From Christensenella sp034926635 (GTDB lineage Bacteria > Bacillota > Clostridia > Christensenellales > Christensenellaceae), in the NCBI GenBank assembly GCA_034926635.1, contig JAYFQX010000019.1, positions 1 to 64,000 of the forward strand: 64,000 nt of DNA. The letters run 5' to 3'. This document shows positions 23,464 through 32,006 of this stretch, piece by piece. The first letter of the stretch is position 1. The number at the start of each line of letters is the position of its first letter. The notes beneath the pieces are model-generated. The model was not told the DNA's origin. It saw only the letters and a list, made by a program, of their open reading frames with translations, and did not search any database. The position numbers and the translations under genes were made by a program.

Positions 23464-25920
23464 TTAAATAAACAGATTTACATTGGATTCTTCCGCATCG
23501 CCGAGGTATGCGCCTACACCGCCGAGCTCTACGCCGTCAATCAGTTCTTCCGGACGAATCCCCATTACATCCATGCTCATAGTGCACGCAACAATTTTAA
23601 CGCCCTGTTCCATGGCTTTGCGAATCAATTCCTCCAGGGAATCCACATTCTTGTCCCGCATAATTTTTTTCATCATCGCAGTGCCCATCCCCGCCATATT
23701 CATGCGCGATAATTTCAGCTTTCCGCTTCCACGCGGCAGCATCTTTCCAAACATAGATTCTGTGAAACTCTTTTTCACAGGCTGTTTGTGTTCTTTACGC
23801 AGCACCGTCAACCCCCAAAATGTAAAGAACATCGTGACCGGTCTGCCCATCGCCGCCGCACCGTTAGCAATAATGAAGCTCGCCAACACTTTATCCAGGT
23901 CTCCGGAAAAAACGATTATTGTTTTTCCCTCAGGATTTCCGCCTTCTGTCCCGACCGTTCTTCCGTCGCTCCCTTTTCTGATCAACGCCACATAATCCGC
24001 GCCGCGCCGTTCATTCCGCAGCAACGCATTTCCCGTGCGCCTGCACCATGCGCCGATATCTCGCACAAAACCCGGGTCAGAAGCCGAAACCTCCATGACT
24101 TCGCCGTCCTTCATTTGCTTCATGGTTTCAAAAACCTTCATAATGGGTCCTGGGCATTGCAGCCCGCTGCAATCTACGCGCATTGCGGCAACCGGGATAT
24201 CCGAAGTGTCCGCATTCCCGCTATCCGTAACGGGAGCCATATTTCTTGTTTCCATAGCGTCCTCCTTATAGTGGGTAGACTGGTAAAACCGAGTTCCGCC
24301 GGGGTACAGCAGTACATTCCGGAATCCATGCTGCATCAGGATACGCGCCGCATTATAGGAACGCACGCCGATCGCACAGAATGCAATCACGGTTTTTTTA
24401 GGATCCAGCTCTTTGAGTCTTCCGCGCAGCTGCCCCAATGGGATATGTACCGCACCCGGCAAAGAAAACGCCATCAGCTCGGCATCTTCGCGTACATCCA
24501 ATAACACCGCATCCGGATCATTTTCCACTGCGTCCCACGATGCAAACCGTACGATGCCGTCAAGCACGTTCCCCGCGGTAAACCCTGCCATGTTAACAGG
24601 ATCCTTTGCCGAAGAATACGGCGGTGCATAAGCGAGTTCTAGCTGTTTTAAATCTTCCACGCCGCCATGCAGACGCATCGCCACAGAAATGGTGTCGATC
24701 CGTTTATCCACGCCTTCCCCACCGACGATCTGCGCACCGAACAATTTTTTTCCGTCCATGGAAAACAAAAGCTTGATTGTCATGGGAACTGCGCCCGGAT
24801 AATACCCTGCATGGGAATTCTGCGTAATAATAACGCTTTCATAGTCGCTGCCTTTTTGCATGCCGCGCTTTTGCATGGTCTTTTCGTTCATCCCCACGCA
24901 TGCCGCTGTCAGGTCAAACGCCTTGGCGACCGACGTTCCCTGTGTTCCCGTATAACCCTCTTTTTGTCCGGCAATATTGTTTGCCGCAATCCGTCCCTGC
25001 TTATTCGCCGGACCTGCCAGTGGGATCATCGCGGGATCTCCCGTCACATAATCCGCTACCTGCACCATATCGCCCACAGCATAAATAGAAGGATCAGAGG
25101 TGCGCATAAATTCATCAGTCACCACGCCGCCCCGTTCGTTGATTGCAAGCCCCGCCGCCTCCGCAAGCGCGCTGACAGGCGTAACGCCAATGGAGAGCAG
25201 CACAAGCCCCGCAGAAATCGTTTTTCCGCTTTTCAGCGTAACTTCAATACCGTTTTCGTGCTCAGCAAACGATGATACACCGTCCCCCAGAAAAAGATTA
25301 ACGCCGTTTGCCGCAAGGTTCTCATGCAAAAGCTGTGCCATTTCGTAATCGAGCGGCGCCATTACCTGGTTCATCATCTCCACCAGAGAAACATCAAGTC
25401 CCGCATGCCGAAGATTCTCCGCCATTTCCAGTCCGATAAATCCGCCGCCTACCACCACCGCAGACTGAACGCCCTGCGAGGTTACCTGCGCGCGGATACG
25501 CTCTGCATCCGGCACAGTCCATAACGTCTTTATCACTGGGGAATCAATCCCCGGAATGGGCGGACGCATCGGCGCAGAGCCTGCCGAAAGCACCAGCGTG
25601 TCATAGCTTTCCGTATAAGTTTCGCCCGTGTCCAGCCGCCTTACGGTTATCGTCTTAGTTTCCCTGTCAATGGCGACCGCCTCATTTTTCACGCGAACAT
25701 CAATATCAAATTTATTCTTCATCGCCTGCGGCGTTTGCAGCAGCAGCGCATCGCGCGACCCAATCACGCCGCCTACATAATAAGGCAGTCCGCAGTTTGC
25801 ATAAGAAATATATTCCCCGCGTTCCAGCAGCACGATCTGCGCCGAACCGTCCAGTCTGCGAAGACGCGCCGCACAGCTTGCGCCGCCCGCAACGCCCCCT
25901 ACGATCACAACTTTACTCAT
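23464..25920 (-). CDS. CoA-disulfide reductase-like fusion with rhodanese, TusA and DsrE domains
   Basis: The 818-residue protein combines four sulfur-handling modules. Residues 1-450 form an FAD/NAD(P)H disulfide reductase of the CoA-disulfide reductase type with the single active cysteine Cys43 in YANCGLPYYVGG. Residues about 455-550 are a rhodanese domain with Cys515 in CAIGVRS. About 575-650 is a TusA domain with the sulfur-relay motif CPGP (Cys589). The remainder is DsrE/F-like with Cys779 in ACTMSMD. It is probably a persulfide or polysulfide reductase passing sulfane sulfur along its own cysteines. ATG 25920 is chosen because it gives the exact Rossmann start MSKVVIVGG. The gene overlaps the DUF6132 gene by 8 bases. 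Confidence 0.92.
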   Translation of the reverse strand: MSKVVIVGGVAGGASCAARLRRLDGSAQIVLLERGEYISYANCGLPYYVGGVIGSRDALLLQTPQAMKNKFDIDVRVKNEAVAIDRETKTITVRRLDTGETYTESYDTLVLSAGSAPMRPPIPGIDSPVIKTLWTVPDAERIRAQVTSQGVQSAVVVGGGFIGLEMAENLRHAGLDVSLVEMMNQVMAPLDYEMAQLLHENLAANGVNLFLGDGVSSFAEHENGIEVTLKSGKTISAGLVLLSIGVTPVSALAEAAGLAINERGGVVTDEFMRTSDPSIYAVGDMVQVADYVTGDPAMIPLAGPANKQGRIAANNIAGQKEGYTGTQGTSVAKAFDLTAACVGMNEKTMQKRGMQKGSDYESVIITQNSHAGYYPGAVPMTIKLLFSMDGKKLFGAQIVGGEGVDKRIDTISVAMRLHGGVEDLKQLELAYAPPYSSAKDPVNMAGFTAGNVLDGIVRFASWDAVENDPDAVLLDVREDAELMAFSLPGAVHIPLGQLRGRLKELDPKKTVIAFCAIGVRSYNAARILMQHGFRNVLLYPGGTRFYQSTHYKEDAMETRNMAPVTDSGNADTSDIPVAAMRVDCSGLQCPGPIMKVFETMKQMKDGEVMEVSASDPGFVRDIGAWCRRTGNALLRNERRGADYVALIRKGSDGRTVGTEGGNPEGKTIIVFSGDLDKVLASFIIANGAAAMGRPVTMFFTFWGLTVLRKEHKQPVKKSFTESMFGKMLPRGSGKLKLSRMNMAGMGTAMMKKIMRDKNVDSLEELIRKAMEQGVKIVACTMSMDVMGIRPEELIDGVELGGVGAYLGDAEESNVNLFI

Positions 25921-26152
25921 CTTTCCCCTCCTTATGATTGCCTGTTTTCCCGGGTGTAACCACATACCCGATCAGCGCGCCGATCAAGCCGCCGTATAAC
26001 GTAGATACCACAGGGTTCGATGAAATCATGCACGTACCGCTTACGCAGCCGACAAACCGATAATACAGATACCCACCCACTGCGCCGGCAGCCGCCAGCA
26101 CAAGCATTGGCAGGTAACGAAAACGCCCTTTTTTCTTTTTCTCGTTTTTCAT
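25913..26152 (-). CDS. Small membrane protein, DUF6132 type
   Basis: The 79-residue protein has a basic N-terminus, a membrane helix (about 14-32) with glycine spacing, the motif GCVSGTCMISSNP and a second helix (STLYGGLIGALIGYVV). The GCxSGTCxIxSNP signature is that of DUF6132, small proteins often found with rhodanese or other sulfur genes. The two cysteines, on the loop between helices, may carry sulfur or a metal. The stop codon overlaps the start of the following CoA-disulfide reductase fusion by 8 bases, so the two products are likely made together. Function is unknown. Confidence 0.8.
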   Translation of the reverse strand: MKNEKKKKGRFRYLPMLVLAAAGAVGGYLYYRFVGCVSGTCMISSNPVVSTLYGGLIGALIGYVVTPGKTGNHKEGKDE

Positions 26153-26239
26153 CAGCCTTCCCCCGTTTCTTTTTTATATGATACCCAAACCCAGGATAAA
26201 ATACCGTGATTTTGTCACAAAACACGCTGCTTTGTCTTT

Positions 26240-26809
26240 TTAAACGGGAAGCCCCAAAGCGTATCCCGCGCCTATGCCGATCGTCGCAGAAAGACAGATC
26301 ACAAGGATGGGATGCACTTTTTTGAACGACAGCACCGTCATACAGCAAAAAATTGCAGCAGACAGCAAAAACGAGGGGGTCAAAAAACTTTGCGCTGCAT
26401 AGCCTTCCGGCAGCAGGGCCGCCTGCCCGACAGAAACAACCGCCGCGCCCATCAGCCCGATTACCGCTGGTCTAAGACCATTCATGCACCCGCTTACAAT
26501 ACGGTTTTTTTGAAACCTCTCATAAAAACGCGCCACCAACAGGATAATCAAAAACGAAGGCAACACAACGCCGATCGTCGCGCAGAATGCGCCGGAAACG
26601 CCGCCCATGCTTGTGCCGATATAAGTAGAAATATTAACCGCAAACGGTCCGGGCGTGCTTTCGCTGACCGCAATAAAATTCACCAGCTCCGCCCCGCTCA
26701 TCCAGCCGCGTGACAGCACCTCGGATTGAATCAGCGGCAGCATCGCATAGCCGCCCCCAAATGTAAAAAGCCCTATCATAAAAAAAGTGCCAAATAACGC
26801 AAAATACAT
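26240..26809 (-). CDS. Chromate transporter family half-protein (ChrA C-type)
   Basis: The 189-residue membrane protein is a single CHR domain: FGTFFMIGLFTFGGGYAMLPLIQ at the start, then AVSESTPGPFAVNISTYIG and several hydrophobic helices. Full ChrA proteins have two such domains; here they are separate adjacent genes, a known short-chain arrangement in Firmicutes. ATG 26809 is the start that gives the family N-terminus; it overlaps the stop of the previous half by one base. The pair would work as an antiporter of chromate or another oxyanion such as sulfate. The neighbouring sulfur genes make an oxyanion plausible. Confidence 0.9.
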   Translation of the reverse strand: MYFALFGTFFMIGLFTFGGGYAMLPLIQSEVLSRGWMSGAELVNFIAVSESTPGPFAVNISTYIGTSMGGVSGAFCATIGVVLPSFLIILLVARFYERFQKNRIVSGCMNGLRPAVIGLMGAAVVSVGQAALLPEGYAAQSFLTPSFLLSAAIFCCMTVLSFKKVHPILVICLSATIGIGAGYALGLPV

Positions 26810-27372
26810 TACGCATTCCCCTTTTTTCGGGTCATGACAGAAAAACCAAGTCCTGCCGCAGCACAAAACAACACCACCCACAACACGTTCACACCCAAAA
26901 ACGCAACAAATATAAACGCAGCCGCCATCACAACATACGAAAACGTTCCCTTCTGGCATTCCCGGTACATCGAGTACAGCGCACGCACCATCAACGCCAA
27001 CACGCCCGCACGGATCCCCCAAAAAGCGTACTTCACCGCTCGGATTTGTTCAAACGCCGCAAGCGCATAAGAAACCGCCGTAATGATCAAAAAAGATGGC
27101 AGCACCACCCCCAGCGTGGCAAAAAAAGCACACCAAAATCCGCCCGTGCGCTGCCCTACAAATGTTGCCGCGTTGATGGCAATGGGTCCGGGTGTCGATT
27201 CTGCCACCGCCACCATATCCAGCAGATCATGCTGCGCGATCCATCCGTGCTTTTCCACAATTTCTTTCTGAATCAGGGGTATCATGGCATAACCGCCGCC
27301 AAAGGTAAACGCCCCAATCTTTAAAAAGCTAAAAAATACCTGCCGCACCGTTTTCCAGTCTGTTTTTGCCAT
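26809..27372 (-). CDS. Chromate transporter family half-protein (ChrA N-type)
   Basis: The 187-residue protein is the partner CHR domain: FFSFLKIGAFTFGGGYAMIPLIQ, AVAESTPGPIAINAATFVG, and five to six hydrophobic helices. It is homologous to the next gene and is translated first. The stop codon overlaps the start of the second half, so the two halves should be made in equal amounts and assemble together. The gene begins 138 bp from the divergent LysR gene, whose product may regulate it. Confidence 0.9.
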   Translation of the reverse strand: MAKTDWKTVRQVFFSFLKIGAFTFGGGYAMIPLIQKEIVEKHGWIAQHDLLDMVAVAESTPGPIAINAATFVGQRTGGFWCAFFATLGVVLPSFLIITAVSYALAAFEQIRAVKYAFWGIRAGVLALMVRALYSMYRECQKGTFSYVVMAAAFIFVAFLGVNVLWVVLFCAAAGLGFSVMTRKKGNA

Positions 27373-27437
27373 AGCCTGTCACTGTTCCCCCGTTCTTTTC
27401 CATAGGAATGCTTCTATCAAAAAGGATATGCCGTGCA

Positions 27438-27466
27438 TTGACATAAATCAATTCAAACGTTAACAT
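27438..27466 (+). promoter_or_regulatory. Promoter of the LysR-type regulator gene
   Basis: TTGACA (27438-27443), 17 bp and TAACAT (27461-27466) lie 44 bp upstream of the ATG at 27511, which has an AAAGGAGG ribosome site. Confidence 0.55.
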
Positions 27467-27473
27467 ATTATAT

Positions 27474-27489
27474 ATAAGTAAATACTTAT
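27474..27489. promoter_or_regulatory. Inverted repeat, candidate LysR operator
   Basis: A perfect 7-bp inverted repeat ATAAGTA-AA-TACTTAT lies just downstream of the regulator's own -10 and within the divergent chrA/LysR intergenic region. LysR proteins typically bind such dyads and repress their own gene. Confidence 0.55.
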
Positions 27490-27510
27490 GTATAAAGGAG
27501 GGCATGCAGA

Positions 27511-28401
27511 ATGACAATCCGGCATTTACAGATATTTATGGCTGTTTGCAAACGCGGCGGCATCACCGCGGCAGCAGAATCCCTAAGCATGACACAGCCG
27601 GCTGTCAGCATCGCCATTCGCGAGCTGGAGAACTATTACCAGACAAAACTGTTTGACCGCATGAACCGCACGTTGTACCTCACGCAGGCGGGGGAAACGC
27701 TGCGGCGTTATGCTTCGCTCATTTTAGGCGGGCTTGATGAAGCTTTGGAAACCCTGCGGAGCGGGGAAGCAAGCGCGCATTGCCGCTTTGGTGTAAATGT
27801 TTCCATCGGGGAAACCGTTTTAACCGAAATCCTGCAGCGACTGCAGACACGGCTCCCAAACACAAAACCTCGCGTGTTGGTGGCCAGTACGCGCCTAATC
27901 GAAAAAAAACTATGCGGAAACGAAATTGATTTTGCCGTAATAGACAGTCCATCCGGGGGCGCAAACAATGCTGCCATCCCGCTGTTTACAGAAAAAATGT
28001 CCGTGGTTTGCGCGCCTGCCCTATGCAAAGACGCAAGCATCCCTCTCTCAACGCTTTCCACCCAAAGCCTTTTGCTGCGGGAAGAAGGCAGCGGCAGCCG
28101 AAGCTGCGTGGAAGCGGTGTTCCGTGCGCAAGGACTTTCCATTACCCCCGCCGCCGAAAGCGCGAGCAGCCTTTGTCTGCTGCATCTTGCCAAGGATGGT
28201 TTTGGCTATGCTTTTTTACCGCAAAAAGTGGCGCAGCAGCCGATCTCCACCGGCTCTCTGCGCGAAATCAAGGTGCCGGACGCTGATTTTACAAGACGTT
28301 ATTTTATTGTATATAACAAAAAAAAATACCTGACGCCCCCGGCGCAGGCAACCATCCGTATTTTGGAACAATTATGGGAAGAAAACAGCGCGAATGGGTA
28401 A
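27511..28401 (+). CDS. LysR family transcriptional regulator
   Basis: The 296-residue protein has the family winged helix-turn-helix at residues 1-60 (HLQIFMAVCKRGGITAAAESLSMTQPAVSIAI) and a periplasmic-binding-like effector domain (about 88-290) with EEGSGSRSCVEAVF, the anion-binding loop often seen in CysB/CysL relatives. It is divergent from the chrA-DUF6132-CoA disulfide reductase cluster, with a 7-bp dyad between them. It probably controls that cluster in response to a sulfur compound or other small anion. The effector itself cannot be read from sequence. Confidence 0.9.
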   Translation: MTIRHLQIFMAVCKRGGITAAAESLSMTQPAVSIAIRELENYYQTKLFDRMNRTLYLTQAGETLRRYASLILGGLDEALETLRSGEASAHCRFGVNVSIGETVLTEILQRLQTRLPNTKPRVLVASTRLIEKKLCGNEIDFAVIDSPSGGANNAAIPLFTEKMSVVCAPALCKDASIPLSTLSTQSLLLREEGSGSRSCVEAVFRAQGLSITPAAESASSLCLLHLAKDGFGYAFLPQKVAQQPISTGSLREIKVPDADFTRRYFIVYNKKKYLTPPAQATIRILEQLWEENSANG

Positions 28402-28423
28402 AAGCAGCCGATGTCGTGAAAAA

Positions 28424-28451
28424 TTGACACACGCAGGCAATCGGTTATAAT
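28424..28451 (+). promoter_or_regulatory. Promoter of the Crp/Fnr-type regulator gene
   Basis: A consensus TTGACA (28424-28429), 16-bp spacer and consensus TATAAT (28446-28451) stand 29 bp before the ATG at 28481. Confidence 0.75.
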
Positions 28452-28480
28452 GGAAAAAGAAAGCAAAGGTGAAACCAGTC

Positions 28481-29140
28481 ATGCAGCTTGAAGATACCTT
28501 CCCAATATGGGATCAACTGACGCCGGATGATAAAGCGCTGCTCACACAATCAGCGGTTTTGCGCAGTGCGCCCAAAGGAACAATGCTGCACAACGGCTCG
28601 GCGGATTGTGTCGGGCTTTTTGTTATTTGCACGGGTCAGCTCCGCGCTTTTATTCTTTCGGATGAGGGAAAAGAGATCACGCTTTACCGCTTATTTGCGC
28701 GTGATATTTGCCTGTTTTCCGCATCGTGCATCATGCAGAGCATTCAATTCGATATTGTGATTGAAGCCGAGAAAGATTCCACATTATGGATCATCCCGGC
28801 AGATATTTATAAAGAACTGATGGAACGTTCTGTTGCCGTTGCAAATTATACCAACCAAATTATGGCCAGCCGTTTTTCCGAAGTCATGTGGCTGGTAGAA
28901 CAAATTATGTGGAAGAGCTTTGACCGCAGGCTTGCCGCTTTTCTCCTGGAAGAAAGCGCGCTGGAAGGCGGCGCAACCCTTCACCTGACTCACGAACGGA
29001 TCGCCGCGCATCTGGGAACGGCAAGGGAAGTCGTCACCCGGATGCTGCGGTACTTTCAATCCGAAGGCATGGTTTTGTTGTCGCGCGGCAGCGTAGCGCT
29101 TACAGATTCAAACCGTCTTCGCCTGCTCGCGCGATCCTAA
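28481..29140 (+). CDS. Crp/Fnr family transcriptional regulator
   Basis: The 219-residue protein has a cyclic-nucleotide-binding-like beta barrel (about 15-125) and a Crp-type winged helix (about 150-215) with LTHERIAAHLGTAREVVTRML. It lacks the N-terminal four-cysteine iron-sulfur motif of Fnr and the cAMP-contact motif of Crp. A pair of cysteines in the barrel (DICLFSASCIMQ) recurs in redox- or nitrosative-stress members of this family, so a thiol-based sensor is possible. The start ATG 28481 has an AAAGGTG site; a GTG at 28469 would add four residues. The neighbours are thioredoxin and nitroreductase genes, in line with a redox role. Confidence 0.88.
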   Translation: MQLEDTFPIWDQLTPDDKALLTQSAVLRSAPKGTMLHNGSADCVGLFVICTGQLRAFILSDEGKEITLYRLFARDICLFSASCIMQSIQFDIVIEAEKDSTLWIIPADIYKELMERSVAVANYTNQIMASRFSEVMWLVEQIMWKSFDRRLAAFLLEESALEGGATLHLTHERIAAHLGTAREVVTRMLRYFQSEGMVLLSRGSVALTDSNRLRLLARS

Positions 29141-29166
29141 GCTTCAGGGAACATTTTTTGCGGGAG

Positions 29167-29478
29167 TTATTTCCCTACCATCGCAAGAATCTCCTGTTTG
29201 GGACGCGCGCCCAAAGCCTGTTTTACCACTTCACCGTTTTTCATCACCACCAGCGTGGGAATACTCATGACGTGAAAATCAGAAGCAAGCTCCTGCTGTT
29301 CGTCTACGTTGATTTTCCCTACTTTGATCTCGGGGATTTCTTGCGCGATCTCGTCTATCAACGGCGATACCATCCGGCACGGTCCACACCACGAAGCCCA
29401 GAAATCAAGCAAAACCGTTTGATCGCTTTCCATGACTTCCCGCTGAAAATTTTCTTTTGTGATTGTAATAGCAGACAT
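29167..29478 (-). CDS. trxA: Thioredoxin
   Basis: The 103-residue protein is a single thioredoxin domain with the redox pair Cys31/Cys34 in WASWCGPC, the cis-proline motif MSIPTLVV and the buried Asp of LLDFWA. It reduces protein disulfides in the cytoplasm. ATG 29478 gives the normal family length and is preceded by AAAGGAGG; the frame is open further upstream but unlike thioredoxin. It stands alone between convergent Crp/Fnr and upstream nitroreductase; a terminator at 29569-29599 isolates it from the latter, so it has its own promoter. Confidence 0.96.
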   Translation of the reverse strand: MSAITITKENFQREVMESDQTVLLDFWASWCGPCRMVSPLIDEIAQEIPEIKVGKINVDEQQELASDFHVMSIPTLVVMKNGEVVKQALGARPKQEILAMVGK

Positions 29479-29568
29479 TTTGTATTCCTCCTTTGTCTTG
29501 TTGATGTCATCATACCCCATTTTTCTTCTCATTACCGTGACCAAATCACCAAACCATATTTTTTGCAC

Positions 29569-29599
29569 AAAAAAACCTGCCCGCTTATATGCAGGCAAG
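29569..29599 (-). terminator. Terminator of the nitroreductase operon
   Basis: On the minus strand a 9-bp stem (29591-29599 with 29576-29584, two G-U pairs, 6-nt loop) is followed by seven U residues. It lies 28 bp after the nitroreductase stop codon. Confidence 0.75.
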
Positions 29600-29627
29600 T
29601 TTTTAACGCTCCGTTCAATCAACACTT

Positions 29628-30170
29628 TTAACGGAAGGACAACAGTTCCTCCACGCTCTTTCTCTTTGGTGCCTCAGGCGCCTGCGCGGGATATCCCACT
29701 GCGATCATCGCGGCGACGCGCTGCCCCTCGGGAAGCTGTACTGCCGCACCGGTTTTTTCTTCATCAAAGATCCCCATGATTACAGTCCCGAGCCCCTGCT
29801 CGTAGGCCGCGAGGCAAAACGTCTGCGCTGCAATCCCCGCGTCAAACGCTTCCCAGTTATCTTTTTTGCTGGTAGAAAAACTGCCGTCGCGTTCATAACC
29901 ACTGCGCTGGGTAACGCTTGTCAGCAGCACCAATGCAGGCGCGTTTTTAATGATTTCGGCGTTATGTTCAAACCCCATCACACAATTTTCCGCAAGTTCG
30001 TCCATCATCTTCCTGTCTTCCACCACAAGATAACGCGCTGTCTGCGTGTTCTTCCACGAAGGCGCATAAGCCGCGGCTGCGACCACCGCTTCCATGACGG
30101 AATGATCCACTTTTTTATCCTCAAATTTGCGGATACTTCTTCTGCCCGTTACACATTCCAAAAACTCCAT
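29628..30170 (-). CDS. Nitroreductase family FMN protein
   Basis: The 180-residue protein has the nitroreductase-fold N-terminus VTGRRSIRKFEDKKV with the FMN-phosphate Arg-Arg-Ser-Ile-Arg, AYAPSWKNTQTARYLVV and the C-terminal MIAVGYPAQAPEAPKRKSVEEL that closes the flavin site. It would be a homodimeric NAD(P)H-dependent flavoprotein. The physiological substrate is not predictable. It lies 11 bp behind the EtfA-crotonase fusion gene and ends at a terminator, so it may be the last gene of the large 2-oxoacid dehydrogenase/acyl-CoA operon. Confidence 0.92.
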   Translation of the reverse strand: MEFLECVTGRRSIRKFEDKKVDHSVMEAVVAAAAYAPSWKNTQTARYLVVEDRKMMDELAENCVMGFEHNAEIIKNAPALVLLTSVTQRSGYERDGSFSTSKKDNWEAFDAGIAAQTFCLAAYEQGLGTVIMGIFDEEKTGAAVQLPEGQRVAAMIAVGYPAQAPEAPKRKSVEELLSFR

Positions 30171-30181
30171 TGCTTTTCCTC

Positions 30182-31993
30182 CTAAAAATTCCGGAATGAC
30201 GGCTTCCGTTTTTCCAAAAATGCCGTCATGCCTTCTTTTTGATCATTTGTTGCAAAGCATTCTGTCCATTTGTCCGCCTCGATTGCAAGCCCTTTTTCCA
30301 AATCGACTTCCACGCCTTCGTTGATCGCCTGTTTTGCCTTACGCACGGCAACCATGCCTTTGCTCATAATTTTCATGGCAAGATCTCTTGCAGTACGCAT
30401 AAGCGCCTCCGGCGGCACCACCCGATTCACAAGCCCGATACGGTATGCCTCCTGCGCGCTGATTTGCTCCGCGGAAAAAATGATTTCCTTGGCGTGACCT
30501 TTGCCTACGATCCGCGAAAGCCGCTGTGTGCCGCCAAAGCCCGGCAGGATCCCGAGGTTTACCTCAGGCTGTCCAAACCTCGCCCTGCTGGACGCGATCC
30601 GAATGTCGCAAGCCATGACAAGCTCGTTGCCGCCTCCCAGCGCATATCCATTCACCGCCGCAATCACAATCTGCGGCAAATTTTTAATCTTACAAAAGAC
30701 CGATTGTGCAAATTCAGATATCCTTCGCCCTTCCTTTTCGTCCATATCCTGCATTTCGGAAATATCTGCGCCCGCGACAAACGCCCTTGTGCCCGCGCCC
30801 CGCACGATCACCGTCTGAATGGTTTCATCCTGCGCGATTTTATCCGCCAGCGCACCGATCTCTTTGAGGGTCTCCGTGTTGAGCGCGTTCAATGCCCGCG
30901 GACGGTTGACTGTCAGATATCCGATCCCGTTTTGCACGCTGAACAACACGTTTTTCATGCCCGCGTTATCCGCCACGCTTGGCGCAACATACGCAAACCC
31001 GGCTTTTCGCGCGGCTTTGACCGCTTCTGTCAGCTTAGGCACAATCACGCATGCGTCCCCAACGATGCCCAGATCAGCAACATCAAAGATGGGTGCGGTA
31101 TCATTTTTGTTGATAGCGATCACCACACCGGAATTTTCCATGCCCGCCACATGCTGTATCGCGCCGGAAATTCCGCACGCAAGGTATAACTCCGGGCGCA
31201 CAGTTTTGCCCGTTTGCCCAACCTGCCGCTCTTTATCAATCCAGCCCTGGTCCACGACGGCTCTCGATGCGGCGACCTCGCCGCCCAAAGCCTCCGCAAG
31301 ATCACGCAGCATACCAAAGTTATCCGCACAACCAATGCCACGTCCCCCACTCACAATATACTTCGCCTGCGCAATATCCGCAACTGTTTTTTCTTTTTTT
31401 ATGACCTCCAGTATTTCAACCGTCTGATCGGATGCATCAAAAACGATCTCCGCTTTGCGGATTTCTCCGGTGCGTGACGTATCTTTTTCTATGGGCTGCA
31501 TCACCCCGGGGCGTACCGTCGCCATTTGCGGCCTGTGGTTTTTGCATTGGATCACTGCCATCAGATTCCCGCCGAACGCCGGGCGCGTCATGCGCAAAAG
31601 TTTTGTCTGCGGGTCGATACAAAGCGCCGTACAGTCTGCTGTCAAACCTGTTTTAATCCGTGCCGAAATCCGCGGCGCAAGATCCCGTCCGATGGACGTC
31701 GCCCCAAACAATACAATTTCCGGCTGCTCCTCCCGGATCATTTCAGTAACGGCCTTGGCATACGGTTCCGTCATATATTCCGCGAGCATAGGGTCGTCCA
31801 CAACCACCACTTCGTCCGCGCCATAATAGATTAATTCCTGTGCGCTGCCAAATACATCGTGTCCCAGCAGCATCGCCACAACCTTCTGCCCCAGATCTTT
31901 CGCGAGATTTTCCGCCTCTCCCAGCAACTCATATCCTACGTCCTGCAAAACACCGTCGCGCTGTTCGACCAGCACATAAACGTTTTTACTCAT
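30182..31993 (-). CDS. Electron transfer flavoprotein alpha subunit fused to enoyl-CoA hydratase
   Basis: Residues 1-345 are a complete EtfA: an N-terminal adenine-nucleotide-like domain and the FAD-binding C-terminal domain with GGRGIG, GQTGKTVRPELYLACG, and SGAIQHVAGM. From Met346 the chain continues as a complete crotonase (258 residues): FVAGADISEM and the oxyanion-hole region GYALGGGNELVMACD, with both catalytic glutamates (GGGNEL and GQPEVNLG). There is no stop, ribosome site or frame change at the junction, so it is one polypeptide. EtfA with EtfB would take electrons from the adjacent acyl-CoA dehydrogenase, while the hydratase adds water to the enoyl-CoA it makes. Physical fusion of these two steps is unusual. 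Confidence 0.92.
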   Translation of the reverse strand: MSKNVYVLVEQRDGVLQDVGYELLGEAENLAKDLGQKVVAMLLGHDVFGSAQELIYYGADEVVVVDDPMLAEYMTEPYAKAVTEMIREEQPEIVLFGATSIGRDLAPRISARIKTGLTADCTALCIDPQTKLLRMTRPAFGGNLMAVIQCKNHRPQMATVRPGVMQPIEKDTSRTGEIRKAEIVFDASDQTVEILEVIKKEKTVADIAQAKYIVSGGRGIGCADNFGMLRDLAEALGGEVAASRAVVDQGWIDKERQVGQTGKTVRPELYLACGISGAIQHVAGMENSGVVIAINKNDTAPIFDVADLGIVGDACVIVPKLTEAVKAARKAGFAYVAPSVADNAGMKNVLFSVQNGIGYLTVNRPRALNALNTETLKEIGALADKIAQDETIQTVIVRGAGTRAFVAGADISEMQDMDEKEGRRISEFAQSVFCKIKNLPQIVIAAVNGYALGGGNELVMACDIRIASSRARFGQPEVNLGILPGFGGTQRLSRIVGKGHAKEIIFSAEQISAQEAYRIGLVNRVVPPEALMRTARDLAMKIMSKGMVAVRKAKQAINEGVEVDLEKGLAIEADKWTECFATNDQKEGMTAFLEKRKPSFRNF

Positions 31994-32006
31994 CTTTTTA
32001 TCCCCC

